This document shows, one piece after another, positions 34,177-43,248 of a DNA stretch of 64,000 nucleotides (position 1 is its first letter; each line of letters starts with the position of its first letter). A program made the position numbers and the translations under genes. A model generated the notes under the pieces. The model did no database searches and had not been told where the DNA came from. It was given only the letters and a program-made list of their open reading frames with translations. Source of the DNA: Bog-756 sp963727955 (GTDB lineage: Bacteria; Actinomycetota; Acidimicrobiia; Acidimicrobiales; RAAP-2); assembly GCA_963727955.1 (NCBI GenBank), contig CAVSII010000003.1, positions 310,001-374,000 of the forward strand. The letters are read 5' to 3'.

Positions 34177-34185
34177 ACGTTACCA
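34177..34185 (-). promoter_or_regulatory. Extended -10 promoter of the leader and DAHP synthase gene
   Basis: TGG followed by TAACGT on the minus strand is an extended -10 (TGN-TANNNT) ending 7 nt before the leader ATG. No good -35 is visible, which is common for extended -10 promoters. Confidence 0.55.
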
Positions 34186-34206
34186 GTCGGCAGGAAACGA
34201 CGGCCA

Positions 34207-35499
34207 TCAGCCGGACACCGCGGTCGGCGGAGCCAGACCCGCCTGTTGGTAGGCGTTGCGGATTTCGGGCGCCGCTTGTCGCACCAGGGCCGAGGGTGGG
34301 TCGTCGGCCAGGAAGTGACGGTACTGGGCGACAGCACCAGCGGCGTTGTCGTCGTATTGGAGCTGGACCGTGCCCAGGTAGAGGCGTACGGCATAGTCAT
34401 CGGGATTCAAGGCGACGGCCCGGTTGAGCTTGCCCAACCCGTTGTCGATGACACTGTGCTCATCGCTCTGTAGTCCGGTCTCGAACTCGAGCCACCCCAG
34501 TTGGGCCAGAGCCACCTCGTTGTTGGGCTGGGCCACGAGGACCGACTGATACAACTGGGCGGCCTGGTCCAGCTTCCCCTCGTTCTGGGCGGTGGCCGCC
34601 TGGGTCAGCGACTCCTCCACTTGCTGGGACTGGTTGAGGGCGATGCTGCCGGTGGCGGTCTGCCCGGGTAGGCGGTTGGTGGCGAACAGGGAGACGGACA
34701 CCACCAGAGCGGCCCCGAAGGCGGTGAGGGCCCCGGCCAGAAGCCAGCGACGGCGGCCGCGTGGCGCCCGCGCCCGACCTCCCACTCCCCGGTGATCGGA
34801 CCGCTCGGATGAGGGGACGACCGTCGCCATGGGGGGATCGGCCAGCGCCACTGCCCCACCCGAAAGTGCGGACGTGGTCACCGGCGCCGCCCTGGCCTCG
34901 AGGGCAACCAGGCGGGCCATATCACGACGGCGCAGAGCCAGGTAGTCCTTGTCGGAGAGGTCACCGGCCATGTACTCAAGGTCGGCGTCGGCCAGCGACC
35001 GGTCGAGGAACCGTCGGCGTTCGTCCACCGTCGGCCCGTCGGCCGAGGGCCGGTCGAGGGCATCGTCGGGATCCGGGCCGACCGTCCGCCGTCGGACCAT
35101 GACCACTGCCAGTCCGGCCACCGCCACCAGCCCGCCGAGCACGGGGAGGAGCCAGACCACGAGGGTGACGCCGTGGACGGGCGGGTCGAGCACGATCGAA
35201 CCGCCATAGCGGGATACCAGGTACCTCTCGATCTGCTGGTCGGTCTGGCCCTCGGCCACCATCTGGGTCACCGTGGCCCGCACGGTCACCGCCGTCGGCG
35301 CGCTGGACTGGGCCACCGACAGGTCTTCGCAGGAGGGGCAGCGGAGATCCGATTCGATGACCGAGGCACGTTGCTCGGGCGTCGGTGTCGAACCGGAAAG
35401 GATGCCGCTGCCGACGATCAGGGCGACCACCAGGACCAGACCGAAGACCGTCCACAGGGGAAAGGCTGGCCGCCTGGCCGGTCCGTGCACCACCGTCAC
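34207..35499 (-). CDS. ccmH: CcmH fused to CcmI-like TPR domain (cytochrome c maturation)
   Basis: A 430-residue fusion. The N-terminal part (about 1-135) is CcmH: membrane anchor, LRCPSCEDLSVAQSSA with the CXXC that handles apocytochrome thiols, and a second membrane segment. The C-terminal part is CcmI-like: the LADADLEYMAGDLSDKDYLALRRRD motif, a third membrane helix (about 255-275) and TPR repeats that bind the apocytochrome C terminus. In many proteobacteria these are separate genes. The GTG start overlaps ccmG by 4 nt, closing the ccm operon. Confidence 0.88.
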   Translation of the reverse strand: MTVVHGPARRPAFPLWTVFGLVLVVALIVGSGILSGSTPTPEQRASVIESDLRCPSCEDLSVAQSSAPTAVTVRATVTQMVAEGQTDQQIERYLVSRYGGSIVLDPPVHGVTLVVWLLPVLGGLVAVAGLAVVMVRRRTVGPDPDDALDRPSADGPTVDERRRFLDRSLADADLEYMAGDLSDKDYLALRRRDMARLVALEARAAPVTTSALSGGAVALADPPMATVVPSSERSDHRGVGGRARAPRGRRRWLLAGALTAFGAALVVSVSLFATNRLPGQTATGSIALNQSQQVEESLTQAATAQNEGKLDQAAQLYQSVLVAQPNNEVALAQLGWLEFETGLQSDEHSVIDNGLGKLNRAVALNPDDYAVRLYLGTVQLQYDDNAAGAVAQYRHFLADDPPSALVRQAAPEIRNAYQQAGLAPPTAVSG

Positions 35500-36125
35500 G
35501 CGTGGTCGGCCCGGGCCCGGGCGATGACCTGGTCCAGATCGGCCGCTGTGACCGGGGCGATGATGTAAGCCACCACCCGGCCGTCGGGAGCGATGACGAA
35601 CGTGGACGGAAGCTCCCGCACGCCGTAGTCCAAGGCGATGGTCCCCCCACCGTCGGCCATGGTCGGCCAGGTCACGCCCAGTTGGGCCTGGGAGGCGCGG
35701 GCATCGGCCACGCTGTCACTGAACACCACGCTGAGCAGGCCGGCGTCACCCCGGCTCTGGTGCTCGAAGGCGAACTTGACCAGCTCCGGTCCCTCGCTCT
35801 GGCACTGGGTGCACCAGCTGGCGAAGAAGCTCACCACCACGAACCGCCCGGGCCGACGCGGCAGGGCGTAGTGGGAACCGGTCAGGGTGGCGCCGGATAT
35901 GGCCGGGGCCAGGTGGCCCACCACCGGGTTCTGCACCTCGTCCACGACCGCCGGCGGTCGGGTGGCCAGTACGGCGATCAACCCGGCGGCGATGACCAGC
36001 ACGCCGATGGCCACCCACCGTGCCGTATGGCTCCCGGTGCGGGGCGGGTGGTCGGCCACCGGCGCCCCTCCCCCGTCGTCGGAGCGCTCGGGCGATCGCT
36101 CGGTGGGCGCTGTCTCGATGGTCAT
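35496..36125 (-). CDS. ccmG: CcmG/TlpA-type membrane-anchored thioredoxin
   Basis: A 209-residue thiol-disulfide oxidoreductase with one N-terminal anchor (VAIGVLVIAAGLIAVLA, about 37-54) and an extracytoplasmic thioredoxin fold. The active site is FFASWCTQC; the residues between the cysteines are Thr-Gln, whereas CcmG usually has a proline. The conserved cis-proline loop (ELPSTFVI) is kept. It receives electrons from CcdA and reduces apocytochrome or CcmH. The start overlaps the ccmF stop by 4 nt; the long upstream extension of the frame is not coding. Confidence 0.9.
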   Translation of the reverse strand: MTIETAPTERSPERSDDGGGAPVADHPPRTGSHTARWVAIGVLVIAAGLIAVLATRPPAVVDEVQNPVVGHLAPAISGATLTGSHYALPRRPGRFVVVSFFASWCTQCQSEGPELVKFAFEHQSRGDAGLLSVVFSDSVADARASQAQLGVTWPTMADGGGTIALDYGVRELPSTFVIAPDGRVVAYIIAPVTAADLDQVIARARADHA

Positions 36126-38215
36126 CCCGGGTCCCCCGCCCCCACCGGGAGCCGGCGGGGCTCCGGTTCCGACGGCATGACCGGACCGTCTTCCGGTCCA
36201 CCCTGCTCGGGCGAACGGGGGGTGGTGGCTACAACCACCGGGGTGGACACCGGATCGGTGGGCCGGCGGCGGCGGCCGGGTATGGCCGACAGCGCCGAAC
36301 CCAGCCCGATGAGGCCGGCCCCGATCCACAGCCACATGACAAGTGGTTGCTCGACGGCGCCGAAGCTCCACACACCGCCGCTGGACGGGATCGAGTCGAT
36401 GGTGAGGTAGAGATCGTCGCGCCAGCTGGAGTCGATGGCCGGCGTTCCCACAGTTTCGGTTCCGGCTCCGAACTGACTGACCGCCGGGGTGAACACACCG
36501 TGGTCCACGCGGAGCACGGCCTGGTAGGCCGAGCGCGACGGGGAGGTCACCGTCCGGGTGTCGACGAAGGTGATCACATGTCCGGCGAAGGTGGTCGACT
36601 GGCCCTTGGCCAGATGGAGCTCGGTCCGGTGCAGGTACGACGTCGCCGCGGCCAGACCGATGGCCACCACCACCACCCCGATGTGCACCACCATGCCGCC
36701 GTTGGCCCGCCCCACCAACCCCCGCCAGCCGGCCAGCACGGCCCGGGCCGACGAGGCCCCGTGGCCGCGTGCTCCGCGGTAGGCACCGCGCACCGACAGA
36801 ACCAGGGCCCGACCGGCCGACGCCGCGGCGAAGGCGCCGAGCCCGAAGGCCAGCAACGGTGCGACGCCCCGCACGCCGGCCAACACACACACCACCACCA
36901 CGGCCACGCCGATGGCGGCGGGCACGGCCAGTCGGCCCCGCATGACCTCGACGGTCGTCTTGCGCCAGGGCAGGGCCGGCGCCACGGCCATCAGGAAGAG
37001 AAGGGCCAGGCCGACCGGGACGAAGAACCGGTTGAAGTAGGGCGCGCCCACCCCGATCTGGGTGCCGTGGTCGAGCGCCTCGTAGAAAAGAGGGAAGACG
37101 GTGCCGAGCAGAACGATGAAAGCGAAGCCCACGAACAGCAAGTTGTTGACCAGGAAGGCGCCTTCCCGACTGACCGGCGAGTCGATGCCGCCGGGTGAGC
37201 GGAGGCGATCGCCCCGCCAGGCGATGAGGCCCACCCCGGTGACCAGCACCACACCGAAGAAGCCCAGCAACAGCGGACCGATGGTCGAGTTGGAGAACGA
37301 ATGCACCGACTGGGTGACCCCGGAGCGGGTGAGGAAGGTACCGAGGATGGTGAGGCTGAAGGCGGCCACCACCAATGACAGGTTCCAGATCCGCAACAGG
37401 CCACGACGCTGCTGCACCATCACCGAGTGCAGGTAGGCGGTGCCCACCAGCCAGGGCAGCAGTGCGGCGTTCTCGACCGGGTCCCATCCCCAGAACCCGC
37501 CCCATCCCAGTACCTGGTACGACCACCAGGCGCCGAGCAGGATCCCCACGCTCAGGAAGGCCCAGGCGAACAACGTCCACCGCCGGGTCTCGCCCTGCCA
37601 GTCGTCGTCCAGCCGGCCGGTGATCAGCGATGCGACGGCGAAGGCGAACGGGAGGGTGAACCCCACCAGTCCGAGGTAGAGCATGGGTGGATGGACCAGC
37701 ACCAGCGGGTTGTCCTGCAATAGTGAGTTGGGACCCGGCCCGTTGGTGGGCACCGCCCCGACAACGTGGGCGAAGGGATCGGACGGGCCCAGCATGAGCC
37801 CGAAGAAGAAGGCGGCGACCACGTAGACGACCAGGGTGGCCCAGGCCACCAGGTCCTCACCGGCCCGGCGGCGGAAACGCCACACCATGGCGGTGGCGTA
37901 CCCCCCGAGCACCAATCCCCACAGGAGGATCGATCCGGCCAGCGCCGACCACAGCCCGGTGATGGCGTAGAGCACCGGCGTCTGCCGGCTGTTGTTTTCG
38001 GCCACGTAGGCCAGCGAGAAGTCGTGGGTCAAGAGCGCGTGCTCCATGGCCACCACGGCAATGATCCCGCCGAGGAGGATGACCGGGGCGTAGAACAGGC
38101 CGGCCCGTTTGGTCGAGAGCCGCCCCCGTTTGAGGCCCACGGCGAGGACCACGACACCGGTCACCGCGGCGACGAACCCGATGAGGACGCCGGTGTGTCC
38201 GAACGCTCCGTTCAC
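36122..38215 (-). CDS. ccmF: Cytochrome c heme lyase subunit CcmF
   Basis: A 697-residue polytopic membrane protein with about 15 helices. The WWD heme-handling domain is seen in YQVLGWGGFWGWDPVENAA, together with conserved histidines such as VLVHPPMLYLG and SVMVQQRRG. CcmF ligates heme from CcmE to apocytochrome. The GTG at 38215 is used, 37 nt after ccmE. Size and domain order match the family. Confidence 0.95.
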   Translation of the reverse strand: MNGAFGHTGVLIGFVAAVTGVVVLAVGLKRGRLSTKRAGLFYAPVILLGGIIAVVAMEHALLTHDFSLAYVAENNSRQTPVLYAITGLWSALAGSILLWGLVLGGYATAMVWRFRRRAGEDLVAWATLVVYVVAAFFFGLMLGPSDPFAHVVGAVPTNGPGPNSLLQDNPLVLVHPPMLYLGLVGFTLPFAFAVASLITGRLDDDWQGETRRWTLFAWAFLSVGILLGAWWSYQVLGWGGFWGWDPVENAALLPWLVGTAYLHSVMVQQRRGLLRIWNLSLVVAAFSLTILGTFLTRSGVTQSVHSFSNSTIGPLLLGFFGVVLVTGVGLIAWRGDRLRSPGGIDSPVSREGAFLVNNLLFVGFAFIVLLGTVFPLFYEALDHGTQIGVGAPYFNRFFVPVGLALLFLMAVAPALPWRKTTVEVMRGRLAVPAAIGVAVVVVCVLAGVRGVAPLLAFGLGAFAAASAGRALVLSVRGAYRGARGHGASSARAVLAGWRGLVGRANGGMVVHIGVVVVAIGLAAATSYLHRTELHLAKGQSTTFAGHVITFVDTRTVTSPSRSAYQAVLRVDHGVFTPAVSQFGAGTETVGTPAIDSSWRDDLYLTIDSIPSSGGVWSFGAVEQPLVMWLWIGAGLIGLGSALSAIPGRRRRPTDPVSTPVVVATTPRSPEQGGPEDGPVMPSEPEPRRLPVGAGDPG

Positions 38216-38252
38216 CGGACTGGAGAAGTTGGGCGGGCGCCCGATTCGGCGC

Positions 38253-38762
38253 TCATCGCTTGCTCCCGTTCGGAGCCGTCACCCGACCGGGGTGGGCGGC
38301 GATGTAGGAGGCCGAATGCTTGACCAGGATCTGATCGGACACGAAGGTGCCGGCGTTGAAGTGTCCGACGGCGATCACCGGGATGCCGACCTGGAAGAGC
38401 TGGGGTGGGCTGCCTGTGTTGTCCACCTGTACCCGGGTGGACCCCGAGGTGACGACGAAGTCGACACCGTTGCTGGTGCCGTGGACCGACCCGGAGGCCA
38501 CCACCCCTTCGAGGTTGAAGGTCTTGGCGCCGAGGGTGGCCTCCTGCTGGACGGCCTGATCGGCCGGCAGATAGAAGTTCAATGCCGAGTCGAGTCCTTT
38601 GACCACCAGGAAGACCAGGGCGCCCACCAGCACGGCGCCGACCACCACGTAACGCAACCGGTAGCTGCTGCGGGTGGTCGGGACGCCAGCCCCCGGGGGC
38701 ACACCGAGGACGCCGCCCTGGCGGTCGGCGTCGGCCGGCGGGCGGGGCGGGGCGGTGGTCAC
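38253..38762 (-). CDS. ccmE: Cytochrome c maturation heme chaperone CcmE
   Basis: A 169-residue protein with one N-terminal membrane anchor (about 36-56) and an OB-fold domain (about 70-150). The heme-attachment motif is VKHSASY, giving the HX3Y pair (His covalently binds heme, Tyr coordinates it). The GTG start overlaps ccmD by 4 nt. The N-terminal cytoplasmic Pro-rich stretch is longer than in proteobacteria. Confidence 0.92.
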   Translation of the reverse strand: MTTAPPRPPADADRQGGVLGVPPGAGVPTTRSSYRLRYVVVGAVLVGALVFLVVKGLDSALNFYLPADQAVQQEATLGAKTFNLEGVVASGSVHGTSNGVDFVVTSGSTRVQVDNTGSPPQLFQVGIPVIAVGHFNAGTFVSDQILVKHSASYIAAHPGRVTAPNGSKR

Positions 38763-39016
38763 GACATTCCCCCCCGGGCAACGGGTCCGGTGCCACCCGG
38801 CTCGTGTCCTGGCCGGCGGGCCGGTGCGGACCCGCCGGGGAACCCGTCGTCGGCCGCGGCGGCGCCGGCCAGAAACGGAGGGTGCCCGTCGGCCGGGGGT
38901 GCGTCGGCCAGTAGGGCCACAGCCCGAGTGAGCCGGCGCCGGCGGAAGACAAGGGTCAGGGCGTAGAGGAACAGGATGGCCAGCACGATCGAGTAGCCGG
39001 CCTGGACGTAACCCAT
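38759..39016 (-). CDS. ccmD: CcmD-like small membrane protein
   Basis: An 85-residue protein with a single helix near the N terminus (YVQAGYSIVLAILFLYALTLVF) followed by RRRRLTRA and a Pro/Gly/Ala-rich tail. The position between ccmC and ccmE, the helix and the basic cluster match CcmD, which helps release CcmE from CcmABC. The tail is longer than usual. The start is coupled to the ccmC stop as TGATG. Confidence 0.78.
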   Translation of the reverse strand: MGYVQAGYSIVLAILFLYALTLVFRRRRLTRAVALLADAPPADGHPPFLAGAAAADDGFPGGSAPARRPGHEPGGTGPVARGGMS

Positions 39017-39822
39017 CAGCCCACCCCCGGGGGGTCGGCCAGGAGTCCTTCGGCCTGGCGCTCCCGTAGAGCCATGTCCAGCTCGCCGCTTCCCAGCCAG
39101 TCCTGCAGGACGCCGATCCGGTAACGGACCAGCAACATCCAGACGAAGACCAGGGTGAGGGCGATGAAGCTGAGCAGAAGGGTCCAGGCCATCGAGCCGT
39201 GGATGGAGGGCGAGAGATTGGGGTTGAGCACGGTGGCCCCCTGGTGGAGGGTGTTCCACCACAGCACCGAGAAGTGGACGATGGGTACGTCGAGGGAGCA
39301 GAACAGGGCCACGAAGGCGCTGCGTTTGGCCCGCACCTCCGGCTCGGCCGGCACATGACGGAGAGCGAGGTATCCGAGGAAGAGGACCAGCAGCAACGCC
39401 GTGCTTGTGAGGCGGGCGTCCCACGCCCAGTACACGCCCCAGGTGGGCTTGCCCCAGATCGAACCCGAGATCAGTGTGCAGACGTTGAAGACCACTCCGA
39501 CCTCGACCGAGGCGGCGGCCAGTCGGTCCCAGAACAGCGAACGGGTGCGGGGCCACAGGTAGAGCAGGCTGCACAGGGCGGCCATGCCGAAGGCCAGGTA
39601 GAGGGCCACCCAGGCCACGCCGGGGTGGATGTAGACCAGTCGCACCAGGTTGCCTTGGACCTGATCGGGCGGCGTCACCCACAGCCCGAGCCACACGGTC
39701 AGGGCCACGCCCACCAACGCGGCCACCCCGATGATCCGCACGGTCCACCGGGCACGGGAGGTCAGCACGGGCGGCGCGGGCCGTTGCAGGGGAGCCGGCC
39801 GGTCGAGGATCGAGTTGCTCAT
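39016..39822 (-). CDS. ccmC: Heme transporter/handling protein CcmC
   Basis: A 268-residue protein with six helices and the WWD motif TWGVYWAWDARLTS (about residue 130). Histidines in VYIHPGVAW and VHFSVLWWNTLH are the heme ligands of the family. CcmC loads heme onto CcmE. I used the ATG at 39822 because it overlaps the ccmB stop by 4 nt; the frame stays open to 39903. Confidence 0.93.
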   Translation of the reverse strand: MSNSILDRPAPLQRPAPPVLTSRARWTVRIIGVAALVGVALTVWLGLWVTPPDQVQGNLVRLVYIHPGVAWVALYLAFGMAALCSLLYLWPRTRSLFWDRLAAASVEVGVVFNVCTLISGSIWGKPTWGVYWAWDARLTSTALLLVLFLGYLALRHVPAEPEVRAKRSAFVALFCSLDVPIVHFSVLWWNTLHQGATVLNPNLSPSIHGSMAWTLLLSFIALTLVFVWMLLVRYRIGVLQDWLGSGELDMALRERQAEGLLADPPGVG

Positions 39823-40490
39823 GCCGTCTCGTGGATGGGGCCGTAGATGACGACGCCGACGGCGAGGTACACGGCGTCGAACACGATGAGCAGGCGGAGC
39901 CACGGGGTGGCGTCCGAGGCGGTGCCGCCGATGAGGGCGGCCTGCCAGATGCGGGTGCCGGCCACCAGCACCGGCGCGGCGATGGGCAACCAGAGGAAGG
40001 GCAACAGGGTCTCCCTCACCCGCAGTCCGGCGGACAGGGCGCCGTACAGAGTGCCGGTGGCGGCCAGCCCCAGGGTCCCGAGCAGGCCGGACACGACGAT
40101 CAGCCAGGGGACCTCGATCCGGGCCCCGTAGAGGACCACCACCCCGAGGCCGAGCACCACCTCGAGCACCACCAGCTCGGCGGCCACCGCCGCCGCCTTG
40201 CCCAGGAAGAGACCGGCCGGGTCGATGCCCGACAGGCGGAGACCGTCCCTGGCCCCGTCCCCCGACTCGACGGCGACGCTGCGTTGGACAGCCAGGACGG
40301 TACAGAAGAGCACGGCCACCCAGAACAGCCCGGGGGCCCCCTTGGCCATGACGGTGCGGTCGGGACCGAGGGCAAAGGCGAACAGGACCAGGGCCACGAT
40401 CCCGAACGGGGCCACCTGCGACACGGCCACCCGGGAGCGCGCCTCTATGCGGAGGTCCTTGCCGGCCACCAGGAGGGAGTCACGCCACAT
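39819..40490 (-). CDS. ccmB: Heme exporter protein CcmB
   Basis: A 223-residue membrane protein with six helices, the permease of the CcmAB ABC transporter (DLRIEARSRVAVSQVAPFGI, then a TLYGALSAGLRVRETLLPFL segment typical of CcmB). With CcmA it powers release of holo-CcmE. The ATG at 40490 overlaps ccmA by 11 nt. Confidence 0.92.
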   Translation of the reverse strand: MWRDSLLVAGKDLRIEARSRVAVSQVAPFGIVALVLFAFALGPDRTVMAKGAPGLFWVAVLFCTVLAVQRSVAVESGDGARDGLRLSGIDPAGLFLGKAAAVAAELVVLEVVLGLGVVVLYGARIEVPWLIVVSGLLGTLGLAATGTLYGALSAGLRVRETLLPFLWLPIAAPVLVAGTRIWQAALIGGTASDATPWLRLLIVFDAVYLAVGVVIYGPIHETA

Positions 40491-41280
40491 GGGCCACCGG
40501 TCCCTTCCTCGCCGCATCGCCGACCACCCGCAAGGTGGCGGGAGCCGACGCCTCCTCGGCGGCGGTCCCACGCCCCTCGGGTTCGGGAGGGGCGCCCTCC
40601 GACCCGGTACTACCGATCCGTCGTTCGGCTGTCACCCGCCCGCCGACGATGGTGACCGCTCGGGCCGCCAACGACTGGCTGAATTCGGGCTCGTGGGAGG
40701 CGATGATCACGGTGGTCCCCCCGGACGACGCTTCGGTGATCAGTTCGTTGAGGGTGGCCCGGGTCGCCGCGTCCAACCCGGCGTGAGGTTCGTCGAGCAG
40801 CCAGAGGTCGGGCCACCGGGCCACCAGGATGGCCAGCGCCACCCGCCGGCGCTGTCCGGCCGAAAGCTTGGAGGCGGGCGTGCGCAACACCCGGCCGGTC
40901 AGCCCCACCCGGTCGCAGGCCGGCCCGATCCGTCCGACATCGGCTCCCGATGCCCGCACGGCGAAACGGATGTTTTGGGTCACGCTCAGGTCGTCGTAGA
41001 GATGGGAGTTGTGAGCCAGCAGGCCGATCCTCCGTCGGACCACGGTGCGATGGCGCACCGGGTCGAGACCGAGGATGGCCACGTGGCCGGAGGACAGGGG
41101 AACCAACCCGGCGCAGACCCGGAGCACACTGGTCTTGCCCGCCCCGTTGGGCCCTTCGACCAGGACCGTCTCCCCCGACGCCACCTCGAGGTCGACGCCG
41201 GCCAAAAGGGGGAACGGCCCCGACAGCGCGATGGCGTCACGGAGTAGAACTGCCGGGGAGGAGGGGGCTCGGGAGGCCAT
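40480..41280 (-). CDS. ccmA: ABC transporter ATP-binding protein CcmA
   Basis: A 266-residue ABC ATPase with Walker A GPNGAGKTS, signature LSAGQRRRVALA and Walker B WLLDEPHAGLD, with the H-loop in IIASHEPEF. The C-terminal ~45 residues after AERRI are Pro/Ala-rich and not part of the ATPase. Position before ccmB identifies it as CcmA. It starts 72 nt after ccdA. Confidence 0.93.
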   Translation of the reverse strand: MASRAPSSPAVLLRDAIALSGPFPLLAGVDLEVASGETVLVEGPNGAGKTSVLRVCAGLVPLSSGHVAILGLDPVRHRTVVRRRIGLLAHNSHLYDDLSVTQNIRFAVRASGADVGRIGPACDRVGLTGRVLRTPASKLSAGQRRRVALAILVARWPDLWLLDEPHAGLDAATRATLNELITEASSGGTTVIIASHEPEFSQSLAARAVTIVGGRVTAERRIGSTGSEGAPPEPEGRGTAAEEASAPATLRVVGDAARKGPVAHVA

Positions 41281-41352
41281 AACCGTGCCTGCATGCTACG
41301 GGGGCCGCCGTTCAGGGGCCAGGCGGGCGGGGCGGGGGCGGCCGGTCGACCC

Positions 41353-42267
41353 CTAGCTGGTGGTCAAGCGGCTGAGATGCAGGTCACGTAGCCAATCGCC
41401 GATGAAGCCGGAGAAAGTGCCCACGTGCCCGGTGAGCAGGAAAATACCGAAGACGATGATGACCGCCCCGGCCACCAGGTCGATCACGAAGAGCCGGCTG
41501 CGCACCCGGGCCAGAAAGTCCGTCACCCGACCGAAGGCCAGCCCACTGAGGAGGAAGGGCACACCCAGCCCGAGGGAGTAGGCCAGCAGGAGAGCGATCC
41601 CGCCGGTGGTCGATCCACCGGTTCCGGCGGCCAGGGCCAACACGCTCCCGAGCACCGGTCCGATGCACGGCGTCCATCCGAAGGCGAAGGCCATCCCCAT
41701 GACCGGCGGCGCCCACGACCCGAGCACCGAGGGACGCACGGTGAAGCGGCGCTCGCCGACCAGGGCGGCGGGAAGGGTGACACCGGCGGCCGTGGCCACC
41801 AGCACCACCCCGAAGGCGACGATCAGGATGCCCGAGACGGTCTCCAGTTGACGCTGATGGGTGAGAAAGAGCCGTCCGAGGGCCGAGGCCGAGGCGCCGA
41901 GGATGGTGAAGACCACGGTAAACCCGGCGATGAAAGAGAGGATCCCGTAGAGGAGACGACTCCTCTGTCGGCGCAGCTGGGCGGCGGTGAACGGACCGGT
42001 CGACGGTGTCGGTCCCTCGACGGTCGGACGGGTGACCGCCGCCGGGCCGGCCACCACGCCGGCGACCACCGGGGTCGGCACCGGGTCGGGGGACGATGGC
42101 GAGCGTGGGTCCAGGGCGCCGAGCTCGGCCGCCGACAGGCCTGACACCATCGACAGATAGGCCGGCACCAGCGGGAGGACGCAGGGCGACAGGAACGACA
42201 ACATGCCGGCGCCGAAGGCCACCAGCAGACCGAGGGGATCGGCGTGAATCGTGGCCAACCCGTCCAT
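41353..42267 (-). CDS. ccdA: Cytochrome c biogenesis thiol transporter CcdA
   Basis: A 304-residue membrane protein of the CcdA/DsbD-beta family with about six helices. The two redox cysteines are in SPCVLPL and TPCIGP. It carries reducing power from cytoplasmic thioredoxin to CcmG. A ~45-residue Pro/Thr-rich loop between helices 1 and 2 is longer than usual. It starts 9 nt after the gmd stop and leads into ccmA. Confidence 0.94.
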   Translation of the reverse strand: MDGLATIHADPLGLLVAFGAGMLSFLSPCVLPLVPAYLSMVSGLSAAELGALDPRSPSSPDPVPTPVVAGVVAGPAAVTRPTVEGPTPSTGPFTAAQLRRQRSRLLYGILSFIAGFTVVFTILGASASALGRLFLTHQRQLETVSGILIVAFGVVLVATAAGVTLPAALVGERRFTVRPSVLGSWAPPVMGMAFAFGWTPCIGPVLGSVLALAAGTGGSTTGGIALLLAYSLGLGVPFLLSGLAFGRVTDFLARVRSRLFVIDLVAGAVIIVFGIFLLTGHVGTFSGFIGDWLRDLHLSRLTTS

Positions 42268-42276
42268 CGGCAGTCT

Positions 42277-43248
42277 CTAGATGCGCTGGCTCTTCACCAG
42301 CGCCATGTCGGCCTCGACCATCATCTGCACCAGTTGGGCGAAGTCGACCTCTCGGCTCCACCCCAGGTTGGTCTGCGCCTTCGACGGGTCGCCCACCAGC
42401 AGGTCCACCTCGGCCGGACGGAGGTAACGCTCGTCGATGACCACGTGCTCCTCCCAGTCGAGGTCCACGGCGGCGAACGACAGCTCGACCAGCTCCTTGA
42501 CCGAGTGGGTCTGGCCGGTGGCCACCACATAGTCGTCGGGGTGGTCCTGCTGGAGCATCATCCACATGGCCCGCACGTAGTCGGCGGCATAGCCCCAGTC
42601 CCGCTGGGCGTCCAGATTGCCCAGAGCCAACTTCTCGTCGATGCCCGCTTTGATCCGGGCCACCCCGTGGGTCACCTTGCGGGTGACGAACTCCAGCCCA
42701 CGGCGGGGCGACTCGTGGTTGAACAGGATGCCCGACGACGCGTGCAGGCCGTAGCTCTCGCGGTAGTTGACGGTGATCCAGTGCCCGTAGACCTTGGCCA
42801 CCCCGTAGGGACTACGCGGATAGAAGGGCGTCGACTCCTTCTGGGGGACCTCGAGGACCTTGCCGAACATCTCCGACGAGCTGGCCTGGTAGAAGCGGAT
42901 CTCCGGGTCCACGATGCGGATGGCGTCGAGCATCCGGGTCACACCCAGGGCGGTGGTCTCGCCGGTCAGCACCGGTTGGCTCCAGGAGGTCTGCACGAAG
43001 GACTGGGCGGCCAGGTTGTACACCTCGGTGGGATGGCTGTCGCGCAAGATGTTGATCATCGACACCTCGTCGAGGAGGTCGCCCGCCACCAGGTTGATGC
43101 GATCCTGGATGTGGGCGATGCGCTCGAAATTGAGCGTGCTCGAACGGCGGACCATGCCGCACACCTCATAGCCGCTGTCGAGGAGGAACTCGGCCAGGTA
43201 GGAACCGTCCTGACCGGTGATGCCGGTGATCAGTGCTCGCTTCGTCAT
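42277..43248 (-). CDS. gmd: GDP-mannose 4,6-dehydratase
   Basis: A 323-residue extended SDR that makes GDP-4-keto-6-deoxymannose. It has TGITGQDGSYLAEFLL at the N terminus, the SSSEMFG segment, the catalytic YGVAK and RRGLEFVTRK with GNLDAQRDWGYAADYV. No GDP-fucose synthase or GDP-rhamnose reductase is near, so the final sugar is unknown. The ATG overlaps the upstream echA stop by 4 nt, and ccdA follows 9 nt later, so it lies in the ccm transcription unit. Confidence 0.95.
   Translation of the reverse strand: MTKRALITGITGQDGSYLAEFLLDSGYEVCGMVRRSSTLNFERIAHIQDRINLVAGDLLDEVSMINILRDSHPTEVYNLAAQSFVQTSWSQPVLTGETTALGVTRMLDAIRIVDPEIRFYQASSSEMFGKVLEVPQKESTPFYPRSPYGVAKVYGHWITVNYRESYGLHASSGILFNHESPRRGLEFVTRKVTHGVARIKAGIDEKLALGNLDAQRDWGYAADYVRAMWMMLQQDHPDDYVVATGQTHSVKELVELSFAAVDLDWEEHVVIDERYLRPAEVDLLVGDPSKAQTNLGWSREVDFAQLVQMMVEADMALVKSQRI

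Noticed and set aside
35496..37580. 694-codon ORF as a long ccmG
   Set aside because: The real ccmG starts at 36125 with an ATGA overlap; the rest is antiparallel or frame-shadow of ccmF.
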